This document shows positions 30,414 through 42,825 of a stretch of DNA of 64,000 nt, in pieces; the stretch's first letter is position 1; each line of letters begins with the position of its first letter. The DNA lies in NCBI GenBank assembly GCA_003246625.1, contig QJZR01000010.1, positions 62,001 to 126,000 of the forward strand, given 5' to 3'. The DNA is from Alphaproteobacteria bacterium. GTDB lineage: Bacteria; Pseudomonadota; Alphaproteobacteria; Rhodospirillales; Rhodospirillaceae. Both the position numbers and the translations under genes were made by a program. The notes beneath the pieces are model-generated. The model ran no database searches and had not been told where the DNA came from. It saw only the letters and a program-made list of their open reading frames with translations.

Positions 30414-30442
30414 CCCCTTGAACTTGCGGAAGGTGAGAGCCC

Positions 30443-32817
<2,375 letters not shown>

Positions 32818-32841
32818 GGCGATCAGGGAAGGAAGGTTGAG

Positions 32842-33270
32842 ATGGCGGGAACCACGCTTTTCGAACTCGTCTCTCCCGAGCGGCTGTTCTTCAGCCAGCC
32901 GGTCGAGATGGTGGTGGTTCCGGGCACCGAGGGCGACTTCGCCGCTCAGCCCGGACGCATGCCGAAACTGGCGACGGTGCGTCCCGGCGTCATCGTCATC
33001 TTCGAGAACGGCAAGGCGAAGGAACGCATCTTCGTCGCTGGCGGCTTCGCCGAGGTGACCCCGGAAACCTGCACCGTGCTGGCCGAGGAGGCCGCGGTGG
33101 TCTCCGACATCACGATGAAGGCGGCCGAGGAACGCTTCGACGCGGCGCACAAGGCGCAGCACGAACTGTTCCTTTCCTCGGACGAGGAGGCCAAGGCCGC
33201 CGCCGCCAACGAATTCGCCATCGCCAGCGTGATGCTGGCCGCGGTGAAGGGCGAATTCGCCTACCGCTGA
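32842..33270 (+). CDS. atpC: ATP synthase F1 epsilon subunit
   Basis: Epsilon (142 aa) binds gamma and can brake rotation. The beta-sandwich domain starts FELVSPERLFFSQPVEMVVVPGTEGDF and runs to FVAGGFAEVTPETCTVLAEEA (each shortened in the family as VSPERLFF and GGFAEVTP). A short C-terminal helical arm is present. A GGAAGGAAGG ribosome site precedes the ATG. It ends the operon and is followed by a terminator; F0 genes are not present, as is usual in alphaproteobacteria where they lie elsewhere. Confidence 0.96.
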   Translation: MAGTTLFELVSPERLFFSQPVEMVVVPGTEGDFAAQPGRMPKLATVRPGVIVIFENGKAKERIFVAGGFAEVTPETCTVLAEEAAVVSDITMKAAEERFDAAHKAQHELFLSSDEEAKAAAANEFAIASVMLAAVKGEFAYR

Positions 33271-33290
33271 GTGCCGATATCGTTATATCG

Positions 33291-33322
33291 AACGCCCGCT
33301 GTCTCCGGCGGGCGTTTCGTTT
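33291..33322 (+). terminator. Terminator of atpHAGDC
   Basis: Bases 33291-33299 (AACGCCCGC) pair with 33308-33316 around an 8-base loop, followed by a T-rich TTTCGTTT stretch. It begins 20 bases after the atpC stop. Confidence 0.75.
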
Positions 33323-33333
33323 GCCGGGCGATG

Positions 33334-33366
33334 AAAAAGCCCCCGCCGTAATGCGGCGGGGGCTTT
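33334..33366 (-). terminator. Terminator of the outer-membrane protein gene
   Basis: A 10-bp GC stem (33339-33348 with 33354-33363) extended by A/T pairs closes a 5-base loop. On the minus strand it is followed by TTTTT, so it suits the gene ending at 33386; it may also back up the atp terminator in the other direction. Confidence 0.82.
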
Positions 33367-33385
33367 CCGTGTGGGGCGGAACGAA

Positions 33386-34051
33386 TCAGAAGCCGTAGCG
33401 CAGGCCGAGGGTGATCTCGTGCGACTTCAGGTCGCCCTTCGCCCCGTTGAAGTCGTTGCCGGCCGAGGTCTTCCCGGCGTCCCACTTCAGGCGGCCGCCG
33501 TCGAAATAGCGGTACCCGGCGTCGAGCGACAGATTCTCGGTGATGGCGAAGCCGGTGCCCAGCATCGCCTGCCAGGCGAAGCTGTTGGCGGTGCCGTCCG
33601 GCGCGGTTTCCTTGACCCCGGCGACGGTGGCGCCCTGGGCGTCCTGCTTGTTGTGCGCCCAGCCGATGCCGAAGCCGACATAGGGCTTGAAGCGGCCCAG
33701 GTCGACCGGCACGTCGAAATAGCCGTTCAGCATCGTCGCGTAGGAATCGATGTCGCCGTCATAGGCGGTGCCGTTGACCTTGTCGTCGATGGCGAAGCCG
33801 CCGCGATAGGTAAAGGTCAGGTCGGTGCGGAACATCGGGTTGATACGATAGCCGACGCCTAGGCCGAGCAACGGCGAATTGCCGATGTCGTCGATGGTGT
33901 CGGTGCCGCCGGCCTGCTTGATCCCGGCATTGGCGGCGAAGCCCCAGCCGGTGTCGAGGCGGACGTAAACGTCCTTCGTCCATTCGGCCGCCTGGGCCGA
34001 ACCTGCCACGGACATGACCATCGCCGCCGCGGCCACCCACATTCCCTTCAT
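33386..34051 (-). CDS. Outer-membrane beta-barrel protein (OmpW/Omp25-like)
   Basis: The 221-aa precursor has a signal peptide (MKGMWVAAAAMVMSVAGSAQA, cleavage after AQA; first 14 residues are the hydrophobic core) and a mature part of alternating beta-strand pattern (LLGLGVGYRINPMFRTDLTF, FKPYVGFGIGWAHN) ending in GLRYGF with the terminal Phe required for barrel assembly. It is probably an eight-stranded porin-like surface protein; no cargo can be named. AAAGGAGA precedes the ATG at 34051. It faces the atp operon and is divergent from the HTH gene. Confidence 0.85.
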   Translation of the reverse strand: MKGMWVAAAAMVMSVAGSAQAAEWTKDVYVRLDTGWGFAANAGIKQAGGTDTIDDIGNSPLLGLGVGYRINPMFRTDLTFTYRGGFAIDDKVNGTAYDGDIDSYATMLNGYFDVPVDLGRFKPYVGFGIGWAHNKQDAQGATVAGVKETAPDGTANSFAWQAMLGTGFAITENLSLDAGYRYFDGGRLKWDAGKTSAGNDFNGAKGDLKSHEITLGLRYGF

Positions 34052-34428
34052 TTCCGTCTCCTTTCGATGGCCCGACCGGGCACCCACTCACGCAAGCCAC
34101 CGGGAGAGCGCGCCCCGCCTCCGTCGAAAGCCGATGACAGCGGCCGCCAAACACGGGATAATCGATCCCTTGGAGAGCCGAGGCCTGAAGCAAGGCGCGA
34201 CCGCTCCTTTTCCCTGTCATCCGCCGCTCGGGCGACAGGGTGTTGTTGTTTGTCGAGGACTGAAGACGCTGTCGTCGGTTCGAGGTGAAGCCCTACTCCC
34301 CATCATGACTTCGTTCCATGCCGGGAGAGTGTCACGTTCATGATTGGTCCGCAAGTGGAAAACGTCACGTTTGTGGCATATCGCAAAGACAGGTGGCTTC
34401 GAGGCCACACAGCGCGGGTCTTTTCCCG
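34052..34428. other. Intergenic region between the barrel protein and the HTH regulator
   Basis: These 377 bases hold no convincing gene. They must contain the promoter of the barrel gene (minus) and of the HTH gene (plus). The right half is richer in A/T than its surroundings and includes the repeat described at 34331-34375 and a small hairpin (34393-34397 with 34404-34408) about 20 bases before the HTH start. Confidence 0.6.
34331..34375 (+). promoter_or_regulatory. Candidate operator: direct repeat GTCACGTTyrTG with a palindrome
   Basis: GTCACGTTCATG (34331-34342) recurs as GTCACGTTTGTG (34364-34375), 33 bases apart, about three helical turns. The second copy overlaps a palindrome AACGT-C-ACGTT (34361-34371). 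It lies 54-98 bases before the HTH gene, a normal place for an autoregulatory site. The link to that regulator is inferred only from position. Confidence 0.35.
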
Positions 34429-35502
34429 ATGAGCGCCGCACGCCCATCCCCCGGGGACGCGGCCGTCGGCGACGCCGAATTCGTGGCGCGCCTGCGGCGG
34501 ATCGTCGAATTGGCGGGCGGCATCGCCCCCCTGTCACGAAAGAGTCAGCTCTCGCGCGGGGTAATCCACAAATACCTGAACGGGGAGTCCGAACCCTCGC
34601 GCCCGCGTCTGGTCGCCCTGGCCCAGGCGGCGGGGATGACCGTCGAATGGCTGGCCACCGGGAACGACGACGCGCGAATTTTATCCTCCGCGACGGTCGC
34701 CGCCTCCGATCCGGTAAGCGGGCCTCCGGCGGACAACGAACCGTCAGCCTTGCCGGAACTCTCGCAACAACAGCTGCGGAAATTGGTCGAGAAGCATATA
34801 CAAGATATGTTTCCCGCGGACGGACGTGGACGGCGCAACCTGATCAAGGAGGCCTACGAGGTCGTCCGAAAAAAAACGGGAACCGAAGACCGTCTGATCA
34901 TGCTCGGCATTTTTCTTCACGGCCTCAGCCTTGGCGGAGACTGTTCGTTTCACGACTTTCTCATTCCTCCCGTGGACTTGCGGCTTCTCGGCCAGCGCAC
35001 CCCCCTGTTCCACATTTGGCAATGGCGTTACGCCCGGAAAACGGCCCCCACCCCCCAGGAGCTGTCCCCGGAGGAACGCGCGAACTTCCAATCGTGGCAG
35101 GAGGGTCTGCACACGTTCTCGGTTGGCGAGTTGCTTGACGGTACCTGGGAGGGGGACTGCCCGGAAGGGTTCCGGCATTTATATTTCGAATGGCGCGGGG
35201 GGCAATCCTACGTGGTCCATCAAATGGCTCTATCCGGAAATTTTGGCAGCGACATACCCCGGAATGGATTGTGGGGAATTCATAACCACAACCTCGCATT
35301 CGCCATTCTGGACCCCGACCATAAAAGGAAACAAACCCTCTATATGGTTTCCGAGAGTGCGACCGACCGGTTCTACGCCGTCGTCTTCAACGGCAACAAG
35401 ACGTCACCGGACGGCATTCTGATCTTCAGCCATACCCGGGGCTGCCCCGATCGTCCCACAGACATCGAAACGGACCCGCTAGACAGACAACAGGCAGGCT
35501 GA
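34429..35502 (+). CDS. XRE-type HTH protein with uncharacterised C-terminal domain
   Basis: Residues about 18-75 form a phage-repressor-like helix-turn-helix (IAPLSRKSQLSRGVIHKYLN, then RLVALAQAAGMTVEWLATG). A charged helical linker (115-160; QQLRKLVEKHIQDMF, RRNLIKEAYEVVRKK) follows, then a C-terminal part (190-340) rich in aromatic residues (LFHIWQWRYAR, HLYFEWRGGQSYVVHQM, GLWGIHNHNLAF). I recognise no family for that part; it has no LexA/S24 peptidase Ser-Lys pair. ATG 34429 starts just before the domain; an earlier ATG at 34318 would translate the probable control region. Codon use looks less GC-biased than neighbours, hinting at acquisition. Confidence 0.68.
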   Translation: MSAARPSPGDAAVGDAEFVARLRRIVELAGGIAPLSRKSQLSRGVIHKYLNGESEPSRPRLVALAQAAGMTVEWLATGNDDARILSSATVAASDPVSGPPADNEPSALPELSQQQLRKLVEKHIQDMFPADGRGRRNLIKEAYEVVRKKTGTEDRLIMLGIFLHGLSLGGDCSFHDFLIPPVDLRLLGQRTPLFHIWQWRYARKTAPTPQELSPEERANFQSWQEGLHTFSVGELLDGTWEGDCPEGFRHLYFEWRGGQSYVVHQMALSGNFGSDIPRNGLWGIHNHNLAFAILDPDHKRKQTLYMVSESATDRFYAVVFNGNKTSPDGILIFSHTRGCPDRPTDIETDPLDRQQAG

Positions 35503-35510
35503 ACTCCGTC

Positions 35511-36464
35511 TTACTTTTTCTTCGGGGCGACGAAGGTCTGGCCGGGATAGATCAAATCCGGATCGCGGATCTGCTTGCGGTTTGCCTCGAAGATCACGGT
35601 ATAGGCCATGCCCTCGCCATAGATCCGCCGGGCCAGCCGCCACAGGCTGTTGCCCGGCTGCACCACGACGATCACGTCGCCCGAGATGCTGGCGTCACCC
35701 GGCTCGATGCGGAAGGTCACCTCGACCCGCTTCACCACCGTGCCCGCCGCATCCAACTGGTCGGCGCGCAGGGCGTGTTCGCCCTCGCTCAGGGTGGCGG
35801 TGCCTTGCAGGCGCCAGTCGCCGTTGGCGGCCGTCGTGGTCTTGCCCAGTTCGGCGTTGTCCATGTAGACGGCGATGCGCGCGCCCGCCTCGGCGGAACC
35901 GGAAACCCCGATACGGCCGGTGCGGTCGTAATCCACCGCGGCGATGGAAAGCCCGGTCGGCATCTCGCCCGGACGCTGCAACACCCGCGAAATTCCGCCC
36001 TTCGGCGCCAGCTGCACGGCGACGACGCCGCCCTTGCCGGATTCCGGCACCACCAGGACCACGTCGGATTCCGAACGCAGCGCGTGTTCGGGGTTGTCGT
36101 CGGGGAAAACCGCCAGATTCAGGCGGCGGGTTCCGGCCGGCAGGGGCTTTTCGGACAGATAGACCCACTCGCCGCGCTCGTCGGCCTTGGCCCGGCCGAT
36201 CTCGACGTCGCCGTCATAGATCACCACCTGCGCCCCCGGCGCGGCACGCCCGGCGATCACGGTGTCGCCCTCGGGGCTGATCCGCACGACATCGAAGCTG
36301 GGGCGCACCGGTTGCACCGTCTGCACCGCCGCCGGAGCGGTGGTGGTGGCGACCGGCGCGGCGGGTTTGCGTCCGTCGTCCGCGCCATCGCGCAGCATCC
36401 ACAGGGCCACGCCGACCAAGGCCAGCCCCAGCACCACAACCCCGTACGTTCCGACGCGCTTCAC
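35511..36464 (-). CDS. LysM-domain envelope protein with Ig-like repeats
   Basis: The product (about 317 aa) has one N-terminal membrane helix (YGVVVLGLALVGVALWML), a Pro/Ala/Thr linker, two Ig-like modules (ISPEGDTVIAGRAAPGAQVV at about 60-80 and GRIGVSGSAEAGARIAVYMD at about 180-200) and a C-terminal LysM domain (VVVQPGNSLWRLARRIYGEG, then IRDPDLIYPGQTFVAPKKK). It is probably anchored in the inner membrane with the LysM bound to peptidoglycan. A GTG start at 36464 is preferred because the membrane helix follows at once; ATG 36506 is in frame. It ends 8 bases after the convergent HTH gene. Confidence 0.82.
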   Translation of the reverse strand: MKRVGTYGVVVLGLALVGVALWMLRDGADDGRKPAAPVATTTAPAAVQTVQPVRPSFDVVRISPEGDTVIAGRAAPGAQVVIYDGDVEIGRAKADERGEWVYLSEKPLPAGTRRLNLAVFPDDNPEHALRSESDVVLVVPESGKGGVVAVQLAPKGGISRVLQRPGEMPTGLSIAAVDYDRTGRIGVSGSAEAGARIAVYMDNAELGKTTTAANGDWRLQGTATLSEGEHALRADQLDAAGTVVKRVEVTFRIEPGDASISGDVIVVVQPGNSLWRLARRIYGEGMAYTVIFEANRKQIRDPDLIYPGQTFVAPKKK

Positions 36465-36708
36465 GTTGTGACCCCACACCTTCGCATGACCCGATGCGCA
36501 AAACACCCCCGCCCCGAAGGGTCAGCGCCATCGTCAACCTACGACCGAACCGCGTTTGGCGCAACGGCGCTCTGTGCATGGCGGGGGTGTGCATTGAAAC
36601 CGGGGGGCGGGGCTTCTATGTTTGGCTCATCCCACGTGTCCGGGGCACTCCCCGGCAGGGCGGCACTCCACCCTGAACGCGCCACCCCAACCATTCGGGA
36701 ACATCGTC

Positions 36709-37923
36709 ATGACGAAAATCAAGGTCGCCAACCCCATCGTCGAACTCGACGGCGACGAAATGACGCGCATCCTTTGGGCGTTCATCAAGGACAAGCTGAT
36801 CCTGCCTTACCTCGACGTCGAACTTCTCTACTACGACCTCGGCATGGAAAACCGCGACGCCACCGACGACCGGGTCACGGTGGACGCCGCCAACGCCATC
36901 AAGCAACACCGCGTCGGGGTGAAATGCGCCACCATCACCCCCGACGAGGACCGGGTGAAGGAATTCGGCCTGAAAAAGATGTGGAAGTCGCCCAACGGCA
37001 CCATCCGCAATATCCTGGACGGCACCGTCTTCCGCGAACCGATCATCTGCAAGAACGTGCCGCGCACCGTGCCCAGTTGGACGCAGCCGGTGGTGATCGG
37101 CCGCCATGCCTTCGGCGACCAGTACAAGGCCACCGACTTCACGGTTCCCGGCGCGGGCAAGCTGACCATGACCTTCACCCCGGCGGACGGCGGCGAAGCC
37201 ATAACCCGCGAGGTGCACGACTTCCCCGGCCCCGGCGTGGCGATGGGAATGTACAATCAGGACGATTCGATCCGTGGCTTCGCCCGCGCCTGCATGAACT
37301 ATGCCCTGGAACGCGGCTGGCCGCTTTACCTCTCCACCAAGAACACCATCCTCAAGGTCTACGACGGCCGCTTCCGCGACCTCTTCGCCGAGGTCTTCGC
37401 CGCCGAGTTCAAGGACGCCTTCGCGGCGAAGGGCCTGACCTACGAACACCGGCTGATCGACGACATGGTCGCCTGCTGCATGAAGTGGTCGGGCGGCTTC
37501 GTCTGGGCGTGCAAGAACTACGACGGCGACGTGCAGTCGGACTCGGTGGCGCAGGGCTTCGGCTCCCTTGGCCTGATGACCTCGGTACTGATGACCCCCG
37601 ACGGCAAGACGGTGGAGGCCGAGGCGGCGCACGGCACCGTCACCCGCCACTACCGCCAGCACCAGCAGGGCAAGGAAACCTCGACCAACCCCATCGCCTC
37701 GATCTTCGCCTGGACGCGCGGCCTGAAGTTCCGCGGCAAGTTCGACGGCACGCCCGAGGTGACGCGCTTCGCCGAAACCCTGGAAAAGGTCTGCGTCGGC
37801 ACCGTCGAGGCGGGCTTCATGACCAAGGACCTCGCCTCCCTGATCTCCGCCGACCAACCGTGGCTGACCACCACCGGCTTCCTGGAAAAGCTCGACGCCG
37901 AACTGAAAAGGGCGATGGGATAG
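36709..37923 (+). CDS. icd: NADP-dependent isocitrate dehydrogenase (type II)
   Basis: Icd (404 aa) converts isocitrate to 2-oxoglutarate and makes NADPH. The start [40 protein letters not shown] (substrate Ser/Asn/Arg; shortened [10 protein letters not shown]), and [20 protein letters not shown] mark the eukaryote-like homodimeric form common in alphaproteobacteria, not the E. coli type. [15 protein letters not shown] holds NADP contacts. ATG 36709 is chosen from family length; an in-frame ATG at 36622 would add 29 residues unlike any Icd. It supplies the 2-oxoglutarate used by SucAB-Lpd. Confidence 0.96.
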   Translation: MTKIKVANPIVELDGDEMTRILWAFIKDKLILPYLDVELLYYDLGMENRDATDDRVTVDAANAIKQHRVGVKCATITPDEDRVKEFGLKKMWKSPNGTIRNILDGTVFREPIICKNVPRTVPSWTQPVVIGRHAFGDQYKATDFTVPGAGKLTMTFTPADGGEAITREVHDFPGPGVAMGMYNQDDSIRGFARACMNYALERGWPLYLSTKNTILKVYDGRFRDLFAEVFAAEFKDAFAAKGLTYEHRLIDDMVACCMKWSGGFVWACKNYDGDVQSDSVAQGFGSLGLMTSVLMTPDGKTVEAEAAHGTVTRHYRQHQQGKETSTNPIASIFAWTRGLKFRGKFDGTPEVTRFAETLEKVCVGTVEAGFMTKDLASLISADQPWLTTTGFLEKLDAELKRAMG

Positions 37924-38090
37924 AACCAGGCCGGGCTCCGCCCGGTCCCGCTGGGGACTCGGTCCCCAGCCCCCATGCGTATTCGAAGAAAATGGGCCCC
38001 CGCGAGGGAGGCCCATTTTTCTTCGAACCGGTTTGGGAGGTCCGGAGGGCCCAAGACCCTCCGGCGGGGACCGGGGCAGCGCCCCGGCCT
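37924..38090 (+). repeat. Palindromic mosaic intergenic element, copy C (icd-alaS gap)
   Basis: The left block starts GAACCAGGCC right after the icd stop and has hairpins CCGGGC-TCC-GCCCGG and CTGGGGA-CTCGG-TCCCCAG, then CCCCATG. The right block has GGAGGGCCCAAGACCCTCC, a perfect GGGGCAGCGCCCC stem, and CCTAGTTC at the alaS stop. The two blocks flank a terminator. The outer ends (GAACCAGGCC ... GGCCTAGTTC) are near-inverted repeats. Block order matches copy A with different stem bases. Confidence 0.65.
37984..38025. terminator. Bidirectional terminator between icd and alaS
   Basis: CGAAGAAAATGGGCC (37984-37998) pairs with GGCCCATTTTTCTTCG (38010-38025) with one bulged T and an 11-base loop. 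A/T-rich outer arms give a U-run on both strands, which suits the two convergent genes. Confidence 0.85.
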
Positions 38091-40734
38091 AGTTCGCCTT
38101 CGCGGCCAGGGTGGCCTCGATCGCGGCGATCGCCTCGGCGGCCTTGTCGCCGTCGGGGCCGCCCGCCTGCGCCATGTCGGGGCGCCCGCCGCCGCCCTTG
38201 CCGCCCAGGGCGGCGGACCCGGCGCGGACCAGGTCCACGGCGTTGCAGCGTTCGGCGACGTCGGCGGTGGCGGCGACCACCAGCGAGGCCTTACCCTCGA
38301 CCACCGAAACCAAGGCGACAACGCCGGAGCCGATCTGCGTCTTGATCTCGTCGGCCATGCCCTTCAGGTCCTTGGCGGGAACGTCTTCCAGCACCTTGCC
38401 GACGAAGGCGACGCCCGCCACCGTCTTCGGCCCTTCCGCCGCCGAGGTACCGCCCATGGCCAGCTTCTTGCGGGTATCGGAGAGTTCGCGCTCCAGGCGC
38501 TTCTTGTCCTCCAGCAACTGGGTCAGGCGGTCGGGCAGTTCGCCGACCGACGCCTTCAGGGTGTCGGCGGCGCGGGCCAGGATCGCGTCGTGTTCGGCGA
38601 CATAGTGTTCGGCGGCGGCGCCGACCACCGCCTCGATACGGCGCACGCCCGCCGCCACCGCGCTTTCCGCGACGATCTTGAACAGGCCGATGTCGCCGGT
38701 GCGGGAAACGTGGGTGCCGCCGCAAAGCTCGACGGAATAGGTGTCGTCGCCCTCGCCCATCGACACCACGCGGACTTCCTCGCCGTACTTCTCTCCGAAC
38801 AGGGCCATCGCCCCGGCCTCGACCGCGGACTCGGGGTCCATCAGACGGGTGGTGGAAACCAGGTTGGCGCGGATGCGGTCGTTGATTTCCGCCTCCACCA
38901 CCGCCTTGTCCTCGGGGGACAGCGGCTTCGGATGGCTGACGTCGAAGCGCAGCCGGTCCGAGGACACCAGGGACCCCTTCTGCGTCACGTGGTTACCCAG
39001 GCGATGGCGCAGCGCGGCATGCAGCAGGTGGGTCGCCGAATGGTGCGCGCGCAGGGCGGACCGGCGTTCGTGGTCGACGACGCAGCGCGCCGCCTCGCCC
39101 ACCGCGATCGGCCCGCCTTCCAGCACGCCGACGTGGACGAACAGGCTGCCGACCCGCTTCTGGGTGTCGGTCACCGACAGACGCGCGCCGTTGGCGAAGA
39201 GGATTTCCCCCGCGTCGCCCGACTGGCCGCCGGATTCGGCATAGAACGGCGTCTGGTTGAGCAGCACCGCCACCGCGCCGGGTTGCGCGGTCTGCGCCGA
39301 CTGCCCGTCCACCACCAACGCGGTGACGGTGCCTTCGGCTTCCTCGGTGTCGTATCCCAGGAACTCGGTGGCGCCGACCTTGTCCTTCAGGTCGAACCAC
39401 ACCGCCTCGGTCGCCGCCTCGCCGGAACCGGCCCAGGCCGCCCGCGCCTCGGCGCGCTGCTTGGCCATGGCGGCGGCGAAGCCCGCCTCGTCCACCGTCA
39501 TGCCGCGGGCGCGCAGGGCGTCCTGCGTCAGATCCAGCGGGAAGCCGTAGGTGTCGTACAGGCGGAAGGCCACCTCGCCCGGCAGCACGCCGCCCGAGGA
39601 TAGGCCGGTGGTCTCGTCCTCCAACAGGCGCAGGCCACGGTCGAGAAGCTGCTTGAAGCGGGTTTCCTCCAGCTTCAGGGTCTCGGCGATCAGCTCCTCG
39701 GCGCGGGCGAGTTCGGGATACGCCCCACCCATCTTCGCCACCAGGGCGCGCACCAGCTTGTGCAGCAGCGGCTCGCGGCAGCCCATCATGTGGGCGTGGC
39801 GCATCGCCCGGCGCATGATGCGGCGCAGCACGTAGCCGCGCCCCTCGTTGGAGGGCAGCACGCCGTCGGCGATCAGGAAGCCCGAGGAACGCAGATGGTC
39901 GGCGATGACGCGGTGCGACACCTTGTGCGGGCCGTCGGGATCGACGCCCGAGGCATGCGCCGAGGCCTCGATCAGGAAACGCATCAGGTCGATGTCGTAG
40001 TTGTCGTGCTTGCCCTGCAGGACGGCGGTGATGCGCTCCAACCCCATGCCGGTGTCGATCGAGGGCTTGGGCAGGACGATGCGGCTGCCGTCGGCCTGCT
40101 GTTCGTACTGCATGAACACCAGGTTCCATATCTCGATGAAGCGGTCGCCGTCCTCGTCCGGGCTGCCGGGCGGGCCGCCGGGAATGTCCGAGCCGTGATC
40201 GAAAAAGATCTCCGAGCACGGGCCGCAGGGGCCGGTGTCGCCCATCGACCAGAAATTGTCGTGGGTCGCGATGCGGATGATGCGGGATTCCGGCAGACCG
40301 GCCACCTTCTTCCACAGGTCGAAGGCCTCGTCGTCCTCGGCATAGACGGTGGCGAGCAGGCGATCCTTGGGCAGGCCGAAGTCCTTGGTGATCAGGGTCC
40401 AGGCGAAATCGATGGCGTCGGCCTTGAAATAGTCGCCGAACGAGAAGTTGCCCAACATCTCGAAAAAGGTGTGATGGCGCGCGGTGTAGCCGACGTTGTC
40501 GAGGTCGTTGTGCTTGCCGCCCGCGCGCACGCACTTCTGCGAGGTGGTGGCGCGCTTATAGGCGCGCTGCTCGGCCCCGGTGAAGACGTTCTTGAACTGC
40601 ACCATGCCGGCGTTGGTGAACAACAGCGACGGATCGTTGCGCGGCACCAGGGGCGAGGAATCGACGACCTGATGTCCACGGTCCTTGAAGAAGTTCAGAA
40701 ACGCGGAACGGATATCGTTGGTGGTGGTGGTCAT
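38089..40734 (-). CDS. alaS: Alanyl-tRNA synthetase
   Basis: AlaS (881 aa) charges tRNA-Ala and edits mischarged Ser/Gly. The aminoacylation domain has [30 protein letters not shown] and the zinc-region [20 protein letters not shown]. The editing domain has [16 protein letters not shown] (HxxxH) and [13 protein letters not shown], supplying the second metal pair. The C-terminal region ([29 protein letters not shown]) is standard. It ends in the intergenic repeat element shared with icd and lies downstream of the recA group. Confidence 0.97.
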   Translation of the reverse strand: MTTTTNDIRSAFLNFFKDRGHQVVDSSPLVPRNDPSLLFTNAGMVQFKNVFTGAEQRAYKRATTSQKCVRAGGKHNDLDNVGYTARHHTFFEMLGNFSFGDYFKADAIDFAWTLITKDFGLPKDRLLATVYAEDDEAFDLWKKVAGLPESRIIRIATHDNFWSMGDTGPCGPCSEIFFDHGSDIPGGPPGSPDEDGDRFIEIWNLVFMQYEQQADGSRIVLPKPSIDTGMGLERITAVLQGKHDNYDIDLMRFLIEASAHASGVDPDGPHKVSHRVIADHLRSSGFLIADGVLPSNEGRGYVLRRIMRRAMRHAHMMGCREPLLHKLVRALVAKMGGAYPELARAEELIAETLKLEETRFKQLLDRGLRLLEDETTGLSSGGVLPGEVAFRLYDTYGFPLDLTQDALRARGMTVDEAGFAAAMAKQRAEARAAWAGSGEAATEAVWFDLKDKVGATEFLGYDTEEAEGTVTALVVDGQSAQTAQPGAVAVLLNQTPFYAESGGQSGDAGEILFANGARLSVTDTQKRVGSLFVHVGVLEGGPIAVGEAARCVVDHERRSALRAHHSATHLLHAALRHRLGNHVTQKGSLVSSDRLRFDVSHPKPLSPEDKAVVEAEINDRIRANLVSTTRLMDPESAVEAGAMALFGEKYGEEVRVVSMGEGDDTYSVELCGGTHVSRTGDIGLFKIVAESAVAAGVRRIEAVVGAAAEHYVAEHDAILARAADTLKASVGELPDRLTQLLEDKKRLERELSDTRKKLAMGGTSAAEGPKTVAGVAFVGKVLEDVPAKDLKGMADEIKTQIGSGVVALVSVVEGKASLVVAATADVAERCNAVDLVRAGSAALGGKGGGGRPDMAQAGGPDGDKAAEAIAAIEATLAAKAN

Positions 40735-40848
40735 GGCGTTTTCACCGGCACAAAAGTTCGACCCGGCCCCCGGACGCCTTCCGGCCTTCCGCGAAGCGAA
40801 GGACCTATGTATCGCGCGCCCTGGAGGAAGTCAAAAAGTTCGCCGCCG

Positions 40849-40877
40849 CAAGGGGGCGAAGGATCCTCGCCCCCTTG
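40849..40877 (-). terminator. Hairpin after the recA-HhH-VOC gene group
   Basis: CAAGGGGGCGA (40849-40859) pairs perfectly with 40867-40877 around a 7-base loop. On the minus strand a T-run appears 10 bases further on (complement of 40834-40838), so termination may be incomplete. It begins 16 bases after the VOC gene stop and separates it from alaS. Confidence 0.5.
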
Positions 40878-40892
40878 TCCGGGGTTTCGCGG

Positions 40893-41279
40893 TCAGGCCA
40901 CCGGGGTGCAAAGCTCGACCAGGAAGCCGTGCGGGTCGCGCACATAGGCGACGGTCTGTCCCCAGGGCTTGTCTTCCGGGGTCTTGAGCAGGGTCGCGCC
41001 TGCGGCGAGCGCGCGCTCCAAGGCGGCGGGCACATCCGGCGTCAGCAGGGCGATTTCCGCGCCGGGCGCGGCATCCTCGGGCCGCAACGGCCGGAAACCC
41101 AGGTTTTCGCCTTCCAGCATGGCCTCGGAGACGAAGGCCAGCGCGGTGGCGCCGGTGTCCATCTCGGCGAAGTTGCCGCACTCGGTGATCATGCGTTGCG
41201 ACAGGCCGAAGGCGCGCTCGTAAAACCCAACCGCGGCCGGAACGTCCGGCACGTACAGAATCACGTAACCCAGCTTCAT
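40893..41279 (-). CDS. VOC family (glyoxalase/bleomycin-resistance fold) protein
   Basis: The 128-aa product has the beta-alpha-beta-beta-beta repeats of the VOC superfamily: LGYVILYVPDVPAAVGFYER at the start and GQTVAYVRDPHGFLVELCTP at the end, whose Glu is a usual metal ligand. Members include isomerases, dioxygenases and antibiotic-binding proteins; this one cannot be narrowed. The ATG at 41279 gives exactly the domain; longer in-frame starts run through the gap. It is third in the group recA, HhH gene, VOC gene. Confidence 0.8.
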   Translation of the reverse strand: MKLGYVILYVPDVPAAVGFYERAFGLSQRMITECGNFAEMDTGATALAFVSEAMLEGENLGFRPLRPEDAAPGAEIALLTPDVPAALERALAAGATLLKTPEDKPWGQTVAYVRDPHGFLVELCTPVA

Positions 41280-41328
41280 GATCTCTCGATCCTTTCCGAA
41301 AAAGGCGAGGCCTCGCGCCCCGCGCAGG

Positions 41329-41628
41329 TCAGAGGCAGAACGTCCCGTCGGCCTGACGGCGCTTGCGCCGCGGCGTCCACGACCACCACGCCGTCGCCTC
41401 GCCGGTCCGCGCCTGATGCACCGCCGCGGCAAAAACATCCCACACGCACGGGTCATGGCGACACCCGGATGCGGCATTCAGACGGAGATACAGATCATCG
41501 GGGTCGCACGCGGCGAGTTGCGCGACGCTTTCGATGCCGAGCGCCGCGAAATCGCGGCGCGTCGCCGGGCCGACATTGGCAAGGGACATCAGGTCGTCCC
41601 CTTCCCTGCCGCGCCCGGTTTTCGCCAT
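41329..41628 (-). CDS. Helix-hairpin-helix protein of the Cdd1 / mitomycin-resistance (McrB-like) type
   Basis: The 99-aa product contains LANVGPATRRDFAALGIESV, a helix-hairpin-helix of the GxGxA type, then DPDDLYLRLNAASGCRHDPC, VWDVFAAAVHQARTG and AWWSWTPRRKRR. This order is that of the small 'pathogenicity locus' Cdd1 proteins, whose role is not settled; non-specific DNA binding is likely from the motif. It starts 4 bases after the recA stop codon, so it must share the recA message. An internal ATG (LMSLAN) at residue 14 is a shorter option. Confidence 0.75.
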   Translation of the reverse strand: MAKTGRGREGDDLMSLANVGPATRRDFAALGIESVAQLAACDPDDLYLRLNAASGCRHDPCVWDVFAAAVHQARTGEATAWWSWTPRRKRRQADGTFCL

Positions 41629-41632
41629 GGCC

Positions 41633-42703
<1,071 letters not shown>

Positions 42704-42766
42704 GGCCGAGCCTCGTTATCCCATATTTCGCGGCGGGGGTCCAACGCCCCTCATCTGCGTTCATAT

Positions 42767-42781
42767 GGTCACGTTTTGTTC
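42767..42781 (-). promoter_or_regulatory. Candidate LexA (SOS) box upstream of recA
   Basis: On the + strand the site reads GGTC-ACGTTTT-GTTC, one base from the alphaproteobacterial consensus GTTC-N7-GTTC. It lies 64 bases upstream of the recA start, a typical operator position. Regulation by LexA is inferred. Confidence 0.5.
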
Positions 42782-42825
42782 CACCCAGCAAGCAGAAACG
42801 GAACGGAAGAGGAACACGCGCGGAA

